A stretch of DNA of 13,595 nt. It comes from Poronia punctata. Taxonomy: Eukaryota; Ascomycota; Sordariomycetes; Xylariales; Xylariaceae. The notes under the pieces are model-generated. The model was not told where the DNA came from. It was given only the letters and a program-made list of their open reading frames with translations, and made no database searches. Where the stretch lies: NCBI GenBank assembly GCA_022579005.1, contig MU401964.1, positions 1 to 13,595 on the forward strand, written 5' to 3'. A program made the translations under genes and the position numbers. Positions 1 to 10,836 of the stretch are shown in pieces. Each line of letters begins with the position of its first letter. The first letter of the stretch is position 1.

Positions 1-945
1 TTAAAAAAGTACTTTTATATTTTTTATAATAATAAGCTAAATAGCTAAGTTAAAATATTAGTAAATATTAAATTTATATATAATAATAGCTAATATACTA
101 TTATAAGCTATTTACTATTTAAAGCATTATATAAATATTATTTAAAAAATATTAAGTATATATTAAAGCAGCTTTAATTTAATATTTAAAAAATAAAAAA
201 AAAGCTATAATAAATAAAAGCTATATACTATATAGTTTATAAGTACTAAAAATAAGTAATAAAGTTAATATAAAAGTATTATAATAAGCATTATATATTA
301 AAAAAGTTTTAAGTAAATAATATAATAAAGCTATTAATAATATATTTTAAATTTAAATATAAAAAAAAACTAGCTTTTATATATATTTAAATTAAAGTTA
401 TTAAAAAAATAAAAACTTAAACATATTAAATTTAGTTACTAAAAATTTATTTTTAAGTTTATAATATATTTTTTATATTATTACTTAAGCTATAAGTAAA
501 CTAGCTAAAAAATATTAATAAAATAGCGCTATTTAAGTTAAAAAATAAATAAAAAAAATAAATAATAAAAAATATTATTTAGTATTAAAAAAACTAAAGT
601 AAACAAAAATACTTAATAAAATAAAAAAGCTAGCTAGTAAAATATAATATTTAAAAGCTATTTAAATATTTAATAAATATAAGCTATTTATTAAACTAAT
701 ATAAAAAAAAAGTTAAAAAAGTTTATATTAAGTAAAATAATAAATAAAGTAATTATAATTAATATAATAAATACTAAATTATAAAGTATATACTTAGTTA
801 ATAAAAAAATAATAAGCTATTATTAAGCAAGCTAAAATTAAACTATAATATTATAAAAAATAAAAATTTATATTTTAATAAACTTATTATAACTTAAAAT
901 ATATTTTAAACTATTAATATAAAAAATATTATTATTAAATAAAAA
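1..945. other. A-rich, fully degraded DNA without genes
   Basis: I see no gene, RNA or clear repeat here. The top strand is A-rich and every frame is filled with TAA and TAG. Reading it through, I found no TpG, no TpC and no GpA at all. The few remaining G and C bases sit mostly in AGCT, GCT, AGT or ACT contexts, with a handful of GCA/ACA. This is the most depleted stretch of the window. Its right edge is where homology to the repeat unit begins (about 945). It may be an older or more heavily mutated transposon body, but nothing in it identifies a family. Confidence 0.7.
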
Positions 946-1400
946 GTTAGTAAGTAAAAGCTAAAAAGTAGCTAAAAAGGTAAATAATATACTATATTAT
1001 TAAAATAGCTATAGCTAAAAATAAATAATATAATTTAATAAGTATTATAAATAAAGCTAGCAATAGTAATAAAAACTATATTATAAGCAAAAATCTTTTA
1101 ATAAGCTTTGCTAATATTAAAAAACGCTTTAATACTTTTATTTTTATAAGCTTTTTTAAAGTTTAGCTTTTTATTAGCAGCTTTTAAAATAAGTATATAT
1201 AATTAATATAAATAAGCATTTAAATTATTTAAAAAGCTATTTTAATACTTTAAAAAAAAATAAAAAACTAAGCTTTATATATAATATTATTAAAATTATT
1301 AAATAAAAGCTTTTTTTTGCTAATATAAAATTATTAAATATTAATAAATATATTAATAAATAAGTAATAAAGCTATAAACTATAAAAAAAGCAATTATAA

Positions 1401-1421
1401 TAAATAATAAATAATAAATAA
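1401..1421 (+). repeat. Short tandem repeat, TAAATAA x3
   Basis: Three perfect 7-base copies sit inside the body of unit I. The matching place in the direct units is also AT-rich but the array is not cleanly conserved. It is probably a by-product of local slippage in low-complexity DNA. Confidence 0.7.
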
Positions 1422-1597
1422 TAACTAATTTTTAATAAATAGTAATATAGTATTGCTTTTTTTTTAAAAATAGTATAACTAGCTTTTTTTTAAAAACAAC
1501 TATATGCTAAAAAGCTAAGCCTACTTTAAATAAATAAAATATATATTAACTTATAGTAATAAAAATATTATTTAATAAGGTAGCGTTTATATTTACG

Positions 1598-1621
1598 TTT
1601 TTATTTTTATTTTTATTTTTA
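1598..1621 (+). repeat. Hexanucleotide microsatellite, TTTTTA x4
   Basis: Four perfect 6-base copies lie in the body of unit I. The same array, in the opposite orientation, is found at the equivalent place in unit D (five copies, 13042-13071) and in unit C (two copies followed by TAA repeats, from 11464). The shared position confirms that the three bodies are homologous, and the copy number differs in each. Confidence 0.85.
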
Positions 1622-2248
1622 GCTTTAGCAATAGTAGCTTAATAGTTTTGCTAGGCATTTTTAATTTTAGCATAAAAATAAGTAATATATTATATAATTT
1701 ATTAAGCTATACTAACTAAAGCAAAAAGTATTTAAAAAAAGAATATTTAAGCAAACTAATAAGTAAAAAAGCAGCAAATATATAATATAATAACTTTAAT
1801 AGTTTTTTTTATAAAAAGCGCAATTAATATTACTAAAGTAGTAAAAATAGTAAATATAAAAATTTAAATATATACTAAAAATGTAGTGCTAGTAAAGCTT
1901 TTTACTAAGTATTATTATAATTTTTAGCTTATTATTATTTAATTAAACAAGATTATAATTAAAATTAAAAATTTAATAGTTTAAAAATAATTAACTTATA
2001 TTAATATTAAAAGTATACTAGTATATAAACTTAAAATAAAAAAGCTTTAAAAGTAGTATAATAATAGTTGCTTAATAAAAAGCTTAACAAAATAATAATG
2101 CTAAAAAAAAAAAGTAAATACTAAAATAAAGTTATAAATTTAAAAAAATATATAAAGCTAAGTATAAGCTAATAAGTTAATAAAAAAATAGCTTATAAAA
2201 GCTAATAAATTAATTTAATTAAAAAAATTAAAAATAAGCCTAATTAGC

Positions 2249-2539
2249 AAATATACTTATAAATGCTAAAATTGTTAAAAACTAGCAACTTAAAAAAAAA
2301 GTAATATAATAAAGTACTTAGCTAAAAAACCTATTTGCTAAGCTATTTATATATAAACTACTTATTAGCTAAAGCTACACTAACTAATAGCTAAAGCTTT
2401 ACTAATTATACTTTTTTTAATTTTTTTAGCTAGTTTAATTACTTACTTAGCTAACTAAATAAAAGTTATTTAATATACCTAGTTTTTAAAATTACTAGTA
2501 ACATTACTTTGTAACTACCTTATTGCTTAAACCCTTATA
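2249..2539 (-). repeat. Head module of unit I
   Basis: About 291 bp, read on the minus strand from 2539 leftward. It begins TATAAGGGTTTAAGC, equivalent to TGTAAGGGTTTAAGC at 10546 in unit C with one TG-to-TA change. It shows the same order of landmarks as the other heads: the GCTAGCAATTTTAAAAACTA-like block near the start, the run of GTAA/CTAG motifs, and the end segment resembling CATTTATAAGTATATTT at about 2249-2266. A TG-type start with an internal AT-rich box would fit a long terminal repeat, but no primer-binding site or polypurine tract is readable. The function is unknown. Confidence 0.85.
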
Positions 2540-5500
2540 CTTAGCTTTTGCTAATATTTTAGCTTAGCTATTTAATTTATTATTATAAAAAGTATAAAAG
2601 TATTTTTTAAAAGTTTAATATATTTATTTTATTTAGCTATTAGTTTAAAAGTACTATATAATAAATAGTTGCTAATATATTTTTTATACTTTATAAAACT
2701 TTTTTAAAAACTTACTTATAATAAGTTTATTTTTATTATTTATAATTTTTTTAAAAAACATATATTAGCAGTTTACTTTATAATATATAATTATTATAAG
2801 CTTAGTAATATAAAGCATTTTTTATATAAAAAAAAATGTTATTTTTATAAACTAATTTATAATGACTAAAATTATATTATAAACGTTATTACTTGCTTTT
2901 ATATATAAAAGTAGTTTTATAATAAAATTTAAGCTAATTTTTAAAAAAGCTACTTTAATAAAAATAAAAACTAAAGCTTTTTATAAAGCTTATGCTTTAG
3001 TTTTTAAGCTTTTTTATATTATATATAGCTAGTAACGTATTTTTAAACGTTTTGCTTTAAGCTTTTTTAATAAAACTTATATTATAATAACTTAGCTATT
3101 TTTGTTTTTTTATATATTTAGCTTTTAAGTTATTATAGTACTAGTATATTAATTACTTTATTAAAAAAATTTAAGTAAAAATTACTAGCTACTTTTTAAA
3201 ATATAATATTTTTTTATTATTAATATAATATTTTTTATATATTTTAGTTTTATAGCATATAATTTTTATAAGTTTTATAAAAGTAAAGTTTTTAGCTTAT
3301 AGTTTATAAACTATTTTATAAAACTATATTAAAGCTGCTAATTAAAAAGCTGTTTTACTTTAAGCTAATATTTTAACTTTAATATATAAAATATATTAGT
3401 TATAAATAATAGCTTTAGCTATTTTTTTTTAAAAAAAGCAGTTTTTATACTTTTAGTAGTAGCTTTTATTAAATAAGTTACTATTTTTATTTATATAGTA
3501 TATAATATATAAGTTAAGTATATATATTAATACTTTTTATTTTTTTACTTTTAAAAATTGTTTATAATTATATAGTAAAAGTTTAGTACTTTATAAGCTT
3601 ATAAGTTTATAATTTATGCTTTTATTATTAAATAAGCTAATAAGTATAAGTTTAATAAAGCTTTTTAAGCTACTTTAATAATATAAAGTAATACTTTACT
3701 TTTTTTAAAAAAATAATTTTTATTAATAACTACTATATTTTTTATAATAGCTTGCTAACTAATTTAAGCTTTTTTTAATATTAGTATTATATTTTTATAT
3801 TAAATTTCTTAGCTATATAATTTAACTTTTTTAATAGTTTATTTACTAAGTTTAATATGCTTAATTAATATTTTATATTAAAATTAAACTATGCTAGCTT
3901 ATATATTTAATAAGCAAGCTTTTTTAAAAAGTTTTGCGTTAATAAGTTAACTATACTTTTTAAAGCTATATAATTTATTTATATTATAAAAGTTTTGTTT
4001 ATTTTTTTAAAGTATTATTACTAGTACTTATAGCTTTTTATAATTTTTAAAAGCTTTTGCTAGCTTATTACTTATTTAGTTTTTATATTTATAAGCTTTT
4101 ATAACTAATAAGTAATTAGTTTTTACGTTTTTTTATAAAGCTATAATAATATTTTTAATATTGCTTTTTTTAATATATTTATTTTTATTTTAATTTTTAA
4201 ATAGCTATTTTAATATTAAAAAGTAATTATTAGTATAAAAGCCTTTTTTATATTTTTAAATACTTAATTTACTTTTAAAGTCTATTTAAAAATATAGCTT
4301 AATAAAGTATAACTTTTTAAAATAGCTATAATTAATATAATAATGTTTATATATTTAATTATAAAATTTATATAAAAGTTTATAAACTTTAAAAAATAAT
4401 TATATATTATATATTAAAGTTAACACTTTTTACTTTTAAATAGTAGCAACTTTTTAAAAATTTGTTTTTATTTTTTTAATTATAATAATAAATTTTAAAT
4501 TTCTTATTATAGTTTTAAAAGATTTGCACTTTAATAGTTTTATAAATAGTTAATATTTTCTTAATTGCTTATAAACTAATTAAAGGTGCTTTTTATATTT
4601 ATTTTTAATTTTTTAAACAAATTATAATATTTTTTAAGTAAACTATATAAATATAATTTACTAGCTTAGCTAGCACTTTATATATATAAGCTTAAAAAGT
4701 TATAAAAGCATTAGTTAATTTAAAAAGTATAACTATATACTTAAAATATTTATATTTTATTTAAAAAGCAAGTTTTTACTTATTACTATGCTTAATTTAA
4801 ATATAATAATAAGCATTATTAAAGTTTAGCTTTAAAAAGATTTTTATTAACTTTAGCTTATTTATTACTTTTAATATAAAAAATAAAAAGTATTTATTTT
4901 TTATAATTATTTTATTTAAGCCTTTATAATTAATATAAAGCTTTATAGGTTTTTCTTTTTAGTATAAATAAAATAAAAGCTTTTATATTTATTTTAAGTA
5001 CTATATATAGCTTATTTAACACTTTTTTTTAAAGTACTTTTTAAGCACTTACTATTAAGCTTTTATAATAAAATAAATTAAATTAAATAGTACTTATACT
5101 TTTTTTATTAAGTTTATTATATATTATGCTTTTTTTAGTACTAACAACATTTTTGCTAATAGCTTAAAGTATATATATTAAAACGCTTTAAAATATTTAA
5201 ATAAATTAATTTTATTTTTTATACTAAGCTTATTGTTAATTTTAAAAAATAATAACTTTTTTTAAAACTAATATTTATATTTATTAAGTTAGTAATATAT
5301 ATTGCTTAATTATTAATTATAAGTTTAGCAAACTTTTTAAAATTAATTTTTTAATATTTACTATAAAACTATTAAGTAAAAGCTATATTTAATACTATAT
5401 TTAACTAACTTACATTTAATTATAATATTAAAAGCTTTAATACTTTTTATTTTTTATATATTATATAAAATATTTATTTAAAAGTTTGCTTAACTTTTTA

Positions 5501-7194
5501 AGCGTTAATTATTTAAAAACTAGCTATATAAGCTACTTAGCACTTTATTAGCTTTTTATTTAGTTTTATTAATAAAAGCAAAAAAATATTTACTTTTTAT
5601 AAGTGCTTTTTTAAAGTTTTTATATATAATATTAACTTAAGCTTTTATATTTATATTTAAAATAATATTTATAAATTTCTGCTTACTATATAAAAAGACT
5701 ATAGCTACTATTTAAAATAGCTTTATTATTAAATACTTTATAAAACTTTATTAAAATAAATTAAATATATTATTTTACTTTAGCTTAGCTTTTAACTTTT
5801 TATTTTTAAAGTTTAACTAAGCTGCTTAAATATTTTATACTTTACTTTTAAGCTATTTTAATACTTTTTACTTAACTTTACTTAATTACTAATTTAATAC
5901 TAACTACTTATTTTTTTAGCAATACTTAGCTATATAGCTTTTTTTATTATAATAAAAATACTTTATAAAGCTATTACTAATATATGCTAATTTATATTAG
6001 TTTTAATTTATTTATTATTTAAATAAGTTATTTAGTCTTTTTTTAAACTATTTAAGCGCTTTTAAGTTATTTACTAACTTTTTTTGCTTTAATAAGTATT
6101 TAATATATTTTTGCTTATATAGTAATTAATATTTTTTATTAATATAATATTAAGTGCTTTATTATTTTTTAGCTTTTTAATATATTATTATTATATTATT
6201 AAGCAATATACGCTGCTTTATTAAAACTTTTTTTAGTTTTTTTAAAAGATTTATACTAATAGTTAAAAGCTAGTTAGCTATTATCTTTTAGTAATATAGC
6301 GCTTTTAAGCTTTTATATTAGCACTTATAAATAAAAAGAAATTTTTTAAATTTTTATTTTTTTATTATTTTATTTTATATAGCTATTTTTAAAAAGTTTA
6401 TTTAAATAGCTTTAAGTTAACATTTCTTTGCTAAATAAACTTTTAAATTTTTTTAAAATTAGCTTTCTTTTAAGTTATTATAGTTTAGCATATTTTAATA
6501 AGTATGCTAACTTATTTAAATTTTAAACTTAGCTTATATTAAGGCTTAAGTAATTTATATTAAATCTTTATAGCTAAGCTTTTACTAATTGCTTTTTTTA
6601 TAGCTATAATTTAGTTTTTAATTTTTATAATAGTAATATTTTATTTTAGCTACTTATAGTTATATATAAAAGCTTTTATATTATTTTTATATTAAGGCTT
6701 TTTTTTGCTTAGTAAGTAGCTAAAATAACTATATATTTTAATTTACTATATTAATAATTTACTTTAAAAAATTATTACTTTAGCTTTTTTAGCTTTTATA
6801 AAAACTATTATAATAAAAGCTTTTATTAAATAAGCTATTATATAATAGCAGCTTAAAGTAAAAAAAATAGCTTTTACTTTTTTAACCTTTTTAAAAGTTG
6901 CTAGCTATTAGCTAATTATTTATTTTAATAAGTAGCATATTTTATTTTAAGTTTTTTAGCTTGCTATTAGGTTTTTTACTTTTTTTATTACGTTTTTTAT
7001 TTTTAGCTATTTATAAATTTAGCTTAACTATTAGCTAGTTTTTTTTTTATTGCTTATTTTTAGTATTAGGTTTATTAAGCTTATTTATATTGTTGCTAGT
7101 TATTTGCTTAGTAGTTATAAACTATTTTTAGTTTTTAGTTTAAATCTTTTTACTAAATATTATATTATAATTTAAAAATATAAAAATAAAAAAG
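2540..7194. other. ~4.65 kb T-rich degraded block between divergent heads
   Basis: I can identify no gene, RNA or family here. The top strand is T-rich over almost the whole length, so the minus strand is A-rich. That is the polarity expected if a retroelement or other A-rich coding strand lay on the minus strand before mutation, but this is inference. All frames are full of stops. TpC and GpA are very rare. On the left the block touches the start of head I, which faces left. On the right it touches the start of head A, which faces right. It therefore looks like a separate insertion or the middle of a larger composite. I found no copy of the head or of the unit body inside it, and no terminal duplication that I trust. 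Confidence 0.6.
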
Positions 7195-7431
7195 TATAAA
7201 AGTTTAAGCTATAAAGTAGTTATAAAGTAATATTATTAGCAATTTTAAAAACTAAGTATATTAAATAACGTTTATTTAGTTACCTAAGTAAATAATTAAG
7301 CTAGCTAAAAAAAATAAAAAAAGTATAACTAGCTAAACTATAGCTAATAGTTAGCATAGGTTTAGTTTATATATAGTTTGTATACTTGTAGTGCAGCTAG
7401 TAGGTCTTATAAGTAAGTGCTTTATTATATA
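7195..7431 (+). repeat. Head module of unit A, truncated at ~237 bp
   Basis: This aligns with heads B, C, D and I from the TATAAAAGTTTAAGC start up to the TTATTATAT segment at about 7430. The last ~55 bp shared by the other four heads are then absent and unrelated sequence follows. It keeps more G and C than most of the window (for example the GTGCAGCTAG and GTAGGTCTTA segments at about 7391-7410), so it may be the least mutated head. It contains a TATATATAG box near 7370. The break at 237 bp could mark the true end of the mobile or terminal part of the head, with the extra 55 bp in the others belonging to the body. Confidence 0.8.
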
Positions 7432-8041
7432 TGCTTAATATTAATTTATAATAACTAAATTTTATACTTTTAACTAGCTACTAAAAATAACTAATAATAA
7501 ACTTAAAGCTATATAATAATGCTATTAAAGCAATAAGTAAAGTAAGCTATATAATAAAATTTAAGAAAAGAAATAAAAAGTATTAAGGTTTGCTAAAAAA
7601 TCGTTTTTTAATAGTAAAAGCTTAAATATTTTTTAAGGTTTTTAAAACATATATAGCTACTATATAATAAAGTTTATATAGTTATTAGTTTTACTATAGT
7701 TAGCAGCACTTAAAATCATTTTTATAAAGTATATACTATTATTAGTATAAACAAATATACACTATTAAACAACCCTGTTTTAAATAACTATAGTGCTATA
7801 TACTTAGTAAACTATATAAAGCTGCTTAATATAAAATTATTTATTTTAACTAAAAACAACTAGGTTAAAGCTAGTATATTTTTTTTTATTTCTTAAAAAA
7901 CGTAAAACTATTTAAAGTGTGCTTAATACTAAAAAAAAAAGATTTAGTACTTGAAAATATTTATTTTATAAAACGCTTTTATATTAACATTATATTAAAA
8001 GTTAAGGTAAAAAATAAAAAATTTAGTATTATAGCTTAGAT

Positions 8042-8611
8042 TATACGCTGCGCTTTAAAATAATTAAATATAACATTATAGTTAAAAAACTATAAAATAA
8101 GCATAACTTAGTATTTTTTTTATATCAAAAGATTTTTTTTTACTTTAAATTATACTTTATAATAAGCCCTAACTATATAAAAAAGTTTATAATAAGCGTA
8201 GCTAGCTTAGTAATAGCTATTGCTAAATAAATATTTTAACTTTTAAACAACTTTTTAAAACTAAAAAAAAAGGGTTATAATACTTTAAATTTAAGTTTAA
8301 AAGCTAAAGCGCTAAAAGCTTTAGCTTATATGGCAAAAAATATAAAGATTTAAAAAACATTATATAATAAATATAAAAGTTATATAATTAACTATATATT
8401 AAAAGTAATTTTTTAAAAAACTTTAAAGCAATATATAAAACGTTTATTTTAAAAAGTAGATTAAAATCTGTTTAATTATAATAAAAAGTATAATAAAACA
8501 TTTTAATTAATTATTTTTAAAAATAAAAACTTTAAAATATTATATGCTTTTATAATATAGCATAAAACTAAATAAAAGGTTTTTGCTAAGATTGCTATAT
8601 TTAAAAGTTAA
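8042..8611 (+). pseudogene. Possible relic of a transposase, Mutator-like at best
   Basis: In the frame starting at 8042, about 190 codons carry only eleven stops (8093, 8228, 8237, 8351, 8414, 8450, 8462, 8504, 8573 and 8609 TAA; 8558 TAG). All are explicable as mutated Gln or Trp codons, and the frame that starts one base earlier has roughly twice as many. Read through the stops, it has a K-H-N motif at 8099-8107, an I-K-I-stop segment just before 8353 and an Asp at 8459. An F-N-x-N-K stretch follows this Asp, then A-F about 22 residues later and V-F-A about 10 further on. This order recalls the zinc-binding region (HN), TPIQ segment and first catalytic Asp (D-x-TY-x-TN) of Mutator-like transposases. 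The gap between the IQ-like and Asp positions is shorter than I would expect and several key residues do not match. AT-rich DNA readily yields such Lys/Asn/Ile-rich reads, so the call is tentative. Confidence 0.22.
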
Positions 8612-8908
8612 ATATAGCGTTATTATAAGCTGATAATAGTATTATTTTAATATAATAATAAATAAGCAGTAATTATAATTAATAATTAAATATATTACTA
8701 ACTATAGTATAAAGCAAAATTAAAATTAAAATATTATTAAAGTGTATAAAAAAGTTAACTAAAGTAGCTAAATAAGCAACTAAAAAAGTTATAAAAAAAG
8801 CTAAAATTATATTATATAGCACAAGTTTTTTAATTAAGCTATAGCTTAAAGCTATTAAAGCTATTATATAATTACATAATTTAAGCGTATTTAAAATATA
8901 TAATAATA

Positions 8909-8930
8909 TAAGCTTTTTTAAAAAAGCTTA
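8909..8930. repeat. 22-bp perfect palindrome
   Basis: The sequence TAAGCTTTTTT followed by AAAAAAGCTTA is its own reverse complement over 22 bases, with no loop. It lies about 46 bp before head B. It could extrude as a hairpin or be a decayed terminator-like or terminal repeat structure. In DNA this rich in A/T runs and AGCT words, chance is a serious alternative. Confidence 0.6.
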
Positions 8931-8976
8931 ATACCTAGTTTAACTATTACTTTTATTAATATATACAACTAATAAG

Positions 8977-9265
8977 TATAAAGGTTTAAGCAATAAGGTA
9001 GTTATAAAGTAATGTTGCTAGCAATTTTAAAAACTAAGTATATTAAATAACTTTTATTTAGTTAACTAAGTAAGTAACCAAGCTAGCTAAAAAAAAGAAA
9101 AAAAAAACCAGCTAAACTATAGCTAATAGTTAGTATAGGTTTAGCTTATATATAGTTTATATACTAGTAGCGTAGCTAGTAAGTTTTATAAGTAAGTGAT
9201 TTTATTATACTGCTTTCTTTTTTAAATTGCTAGTTTTTAGCAATAAAGCATTTATAAGTATATTT
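8977..9265 (+). repeat. Head module of unit B
   Basis: About 289 bp, starting TATAAAGGTTTAAGCAATAA and ending near the CATTTATAAGTATATTTA segment at 9250-9265. It is colinear with heads C, D and I over the whole length and with A over the first ~237 bp. It has an A-rich insert-like tract near 9090-9110 and a TATATATAG box near 9150. The position at the start of every unit suggests a terminal repeat or a promoter-like module, but no direct evidence settles this. Confidence 0.88.
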
Positions 9266-10545
9266 AAAAATTTTTAGCTTTATATTTTTAGCTAATTAGC
9301 TACTTTTATTTTACGCCTTACTATTGCTTAGTTGCTAGCTTATATTATAATATATTTTAAACTTAGTTATTAGTTTTTTGCTTTTTATATAATAATATTT
9401 TTATATTTTTTATTTTTGCTGCTAGTTTTTAAAAGTGCACTTATTATAATGCTTTTTTTTTAGTTATTTTATACTAGCTTCATATACTTATAGCCTTTTT
9501 ATTTAAATCTTAGTTAATTATACTTTAATTATATAGTTGCTAATTTTGCTGCTAATAATAAAAATAGCAAGTAACTAGCAAAAATTAACATTTTTAGTAT
9601 TAAACTTTATATTTATTACGCTAATAGTATATATATTAATTTTTATATTTGCTATATTTGCTAGCTTTTTAAGCCAAGCTATATTTAATATAAAGTAAAC
9701 TATTATACTTATTATTTTATATGTTTGCTACTTATTTCTTAAATATATATATAAATTAACTTTGCTAAATTTTACTAATTTTAGTTAGTACTGCTTAGCA
9801 AATTATTTACTTTATTGTTTTTTTAATAATTATATATATTATAAAGTTAACAACTTTAAAGCTTATATTACTATGCTAAGTATTGTTTATATAAGTTGCT
9901 ATATTTTATATTTTAAAAAAGCTTTGCTAGCTTTTTAGTAAGCTATTACTTTTAAAAAAAAGCTATATTTTTTAAAAATAAAAACTTTTATTATGTTGCT
10001 ATATACTAAAAATTCACTAATATTTACTATTTACTTAATATTTTAATTATTTTTTAAGTTATTAATACTACTTACTAATTATTTGCTATTTATTAGCTTA
10101 ATATTAATATAGCTTTAGTTAAACCTTTAGCTTTTTACTTAAAACTAGCTTAATAGCTTAATTTTAAAAGCTATTACTATAGTGCTTTTTATTAGAGCGT
10201 AATATTTTTTTTTTAGCTAACTTAAATATATACTTAAATTAGCTTGCTTAGCTTTTTATTAATATTACCTTTAGCAAGCTAAACTTTTTTAGCTACTTCA
10301 TATATTTTATAGTTATAAGTATTCTTTTTTATTACTAAGTTTGTTTAAAATAATATAATTTATAATATACTTACTACTTTAGCTATAGCTTTTGCTTATT
10401 TTAGCTATTATAGTTTTTTTAATAGCTAACTATAGTTATTTCTTTAGCATAATATATATTTTTTTAATTAGCTGCTTTTTAGCGTTTACTTACTAATACC
10501 TTATTTAATAATAGTACTTTTTATATTAATAATTAAGTTAAAGTT
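8977..10545 (+). repeat. Repeat unit B, direct copy with diverged body
   Basis: The unit is 1569 bp from its head start to the start of head C. The head (8977-9265) is close to the others. The body is only recognisably related to C and D in patches, such as the tract around 9630-9740 (TTTATATTTGCTA, later TTATATGTTTGCTA), which matches C around 11220-11310, and the stretch before about 10497 (TTTACTTACTAA), which matches the end of C. About 50 bp (10497-10545) between that shared end and head C has no counterpart at the end of C. B is therefore an older duplicate or another subfamily. No open frame survives. Confidence 0.75.
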
Positions 10546-10836
10546 TGTAAGGGTTTAAGCAATAAAGTAGTTGTAAGGTAATGTTGCTAGCGATTTTAAA
10601 AACTAAGTATATTTAATAACTTTTGTTTAGTTAGCTAAGTAAGTAACTAAACTAGCTAAAAATATTAAAAAAGGTATAACTAGCAAAGCTTTAGCTATTA
10701 GCTAGCATAGCTTTAGTTTATATATAGTTTATATGTTAATAGCTTAGCAAGTAGGTTTTTTAGCTAGGTGCCCTATTATACTGCTTTTTTTTAAGTTGCT
10801 AGTTTTTAGCAATTTTAGCATTTATAAGTATATTTA
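10546..10836 (+). repeat. Head module of unit C, TG start preserved
   Basis: About 291 bp. It keeps the unmutated start TGTAAGGGTTTAAGC and more G/C than most heads, for example GGTGCCCTATTATACTGC near 10767. It ends at the CATTTATAAGTATATTTA segment near 10820-10836, followed by CTAATTAG as in D and I. With head D it shows that the unit begins with TG, and that TA in A, B and I is the mutated form. A TATATATAG box lies near 10720. Confidence 0.88.

Larger units (their letters stand above)
945..2539 (-). repeat. Repeat unit I, inverted copy of the ~1.58 kb unit
   Basis: The reverse complement of this stretch is colinear with units C and D. The head lies at 2249-2539 and the body runs leftward to about 945. 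Clear anchors are 1067-1130, which matches the reverse complement of the last bases of the window (unit D) with few differences; 947-1066, which matches the reverse complement of the end of unit C (about 12003-12117); and 2160-2250, which matches the start of the D body. Length is about 1.595 kb, against 1.57-1.58 kb for the direct copies. Differences from C and D are mostly C/T or G/A. No reading frame survives. I see no convincing target-site duplication at its ends. Confidence 0.85.
7432..8976 (+). other. Body of unit A, unrelated to other bodies, less degraded
   Basis: About 1.54 kb of A-rich top strand that I could not align to the bodies of B, C, D or I in either orientation. It keeps contexts that are nearly lost elsewhere (GA at 7564-7571, TC at 7602 and 7716, CCCTG near 7774, TC and GA around 8126-8132, CCC at 8167), mainly between about 7560 and 8640. 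It may be younger, have escaped some mutation, or have started GC-richer. It carries a weak transposase-like reading-frame trace (8042-8611) and a 22-bp palindrome (8909-8930). It ends where head B starts. Confidence 0.6.

Noticed and set aside
7366..7386. TATATATAG box in the heads as a promoter
   Set aside because: Such words are common in this composition and the box is altered in head D, so I did not list it as a regulatory site.
8119..8700. A frame with almost only TAA stops, which could suggest a code in which UAA means Gln
   Set aside because: TAA is the commonest triplet class in such DNA. This frame has about 27 of them, more than the neighbouring frame, and the Gln-rich read has no family-like motif.
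7195..8976. Classical LTR retrotransposon made of heads A and B with its interior
   Set aside because: The TG start fits, but I can read no CA end, primer-binding site, polypurine tract, or gag/pol motif, and the interior is far too short for an autonomous element. I kept it only as a hypothesis.
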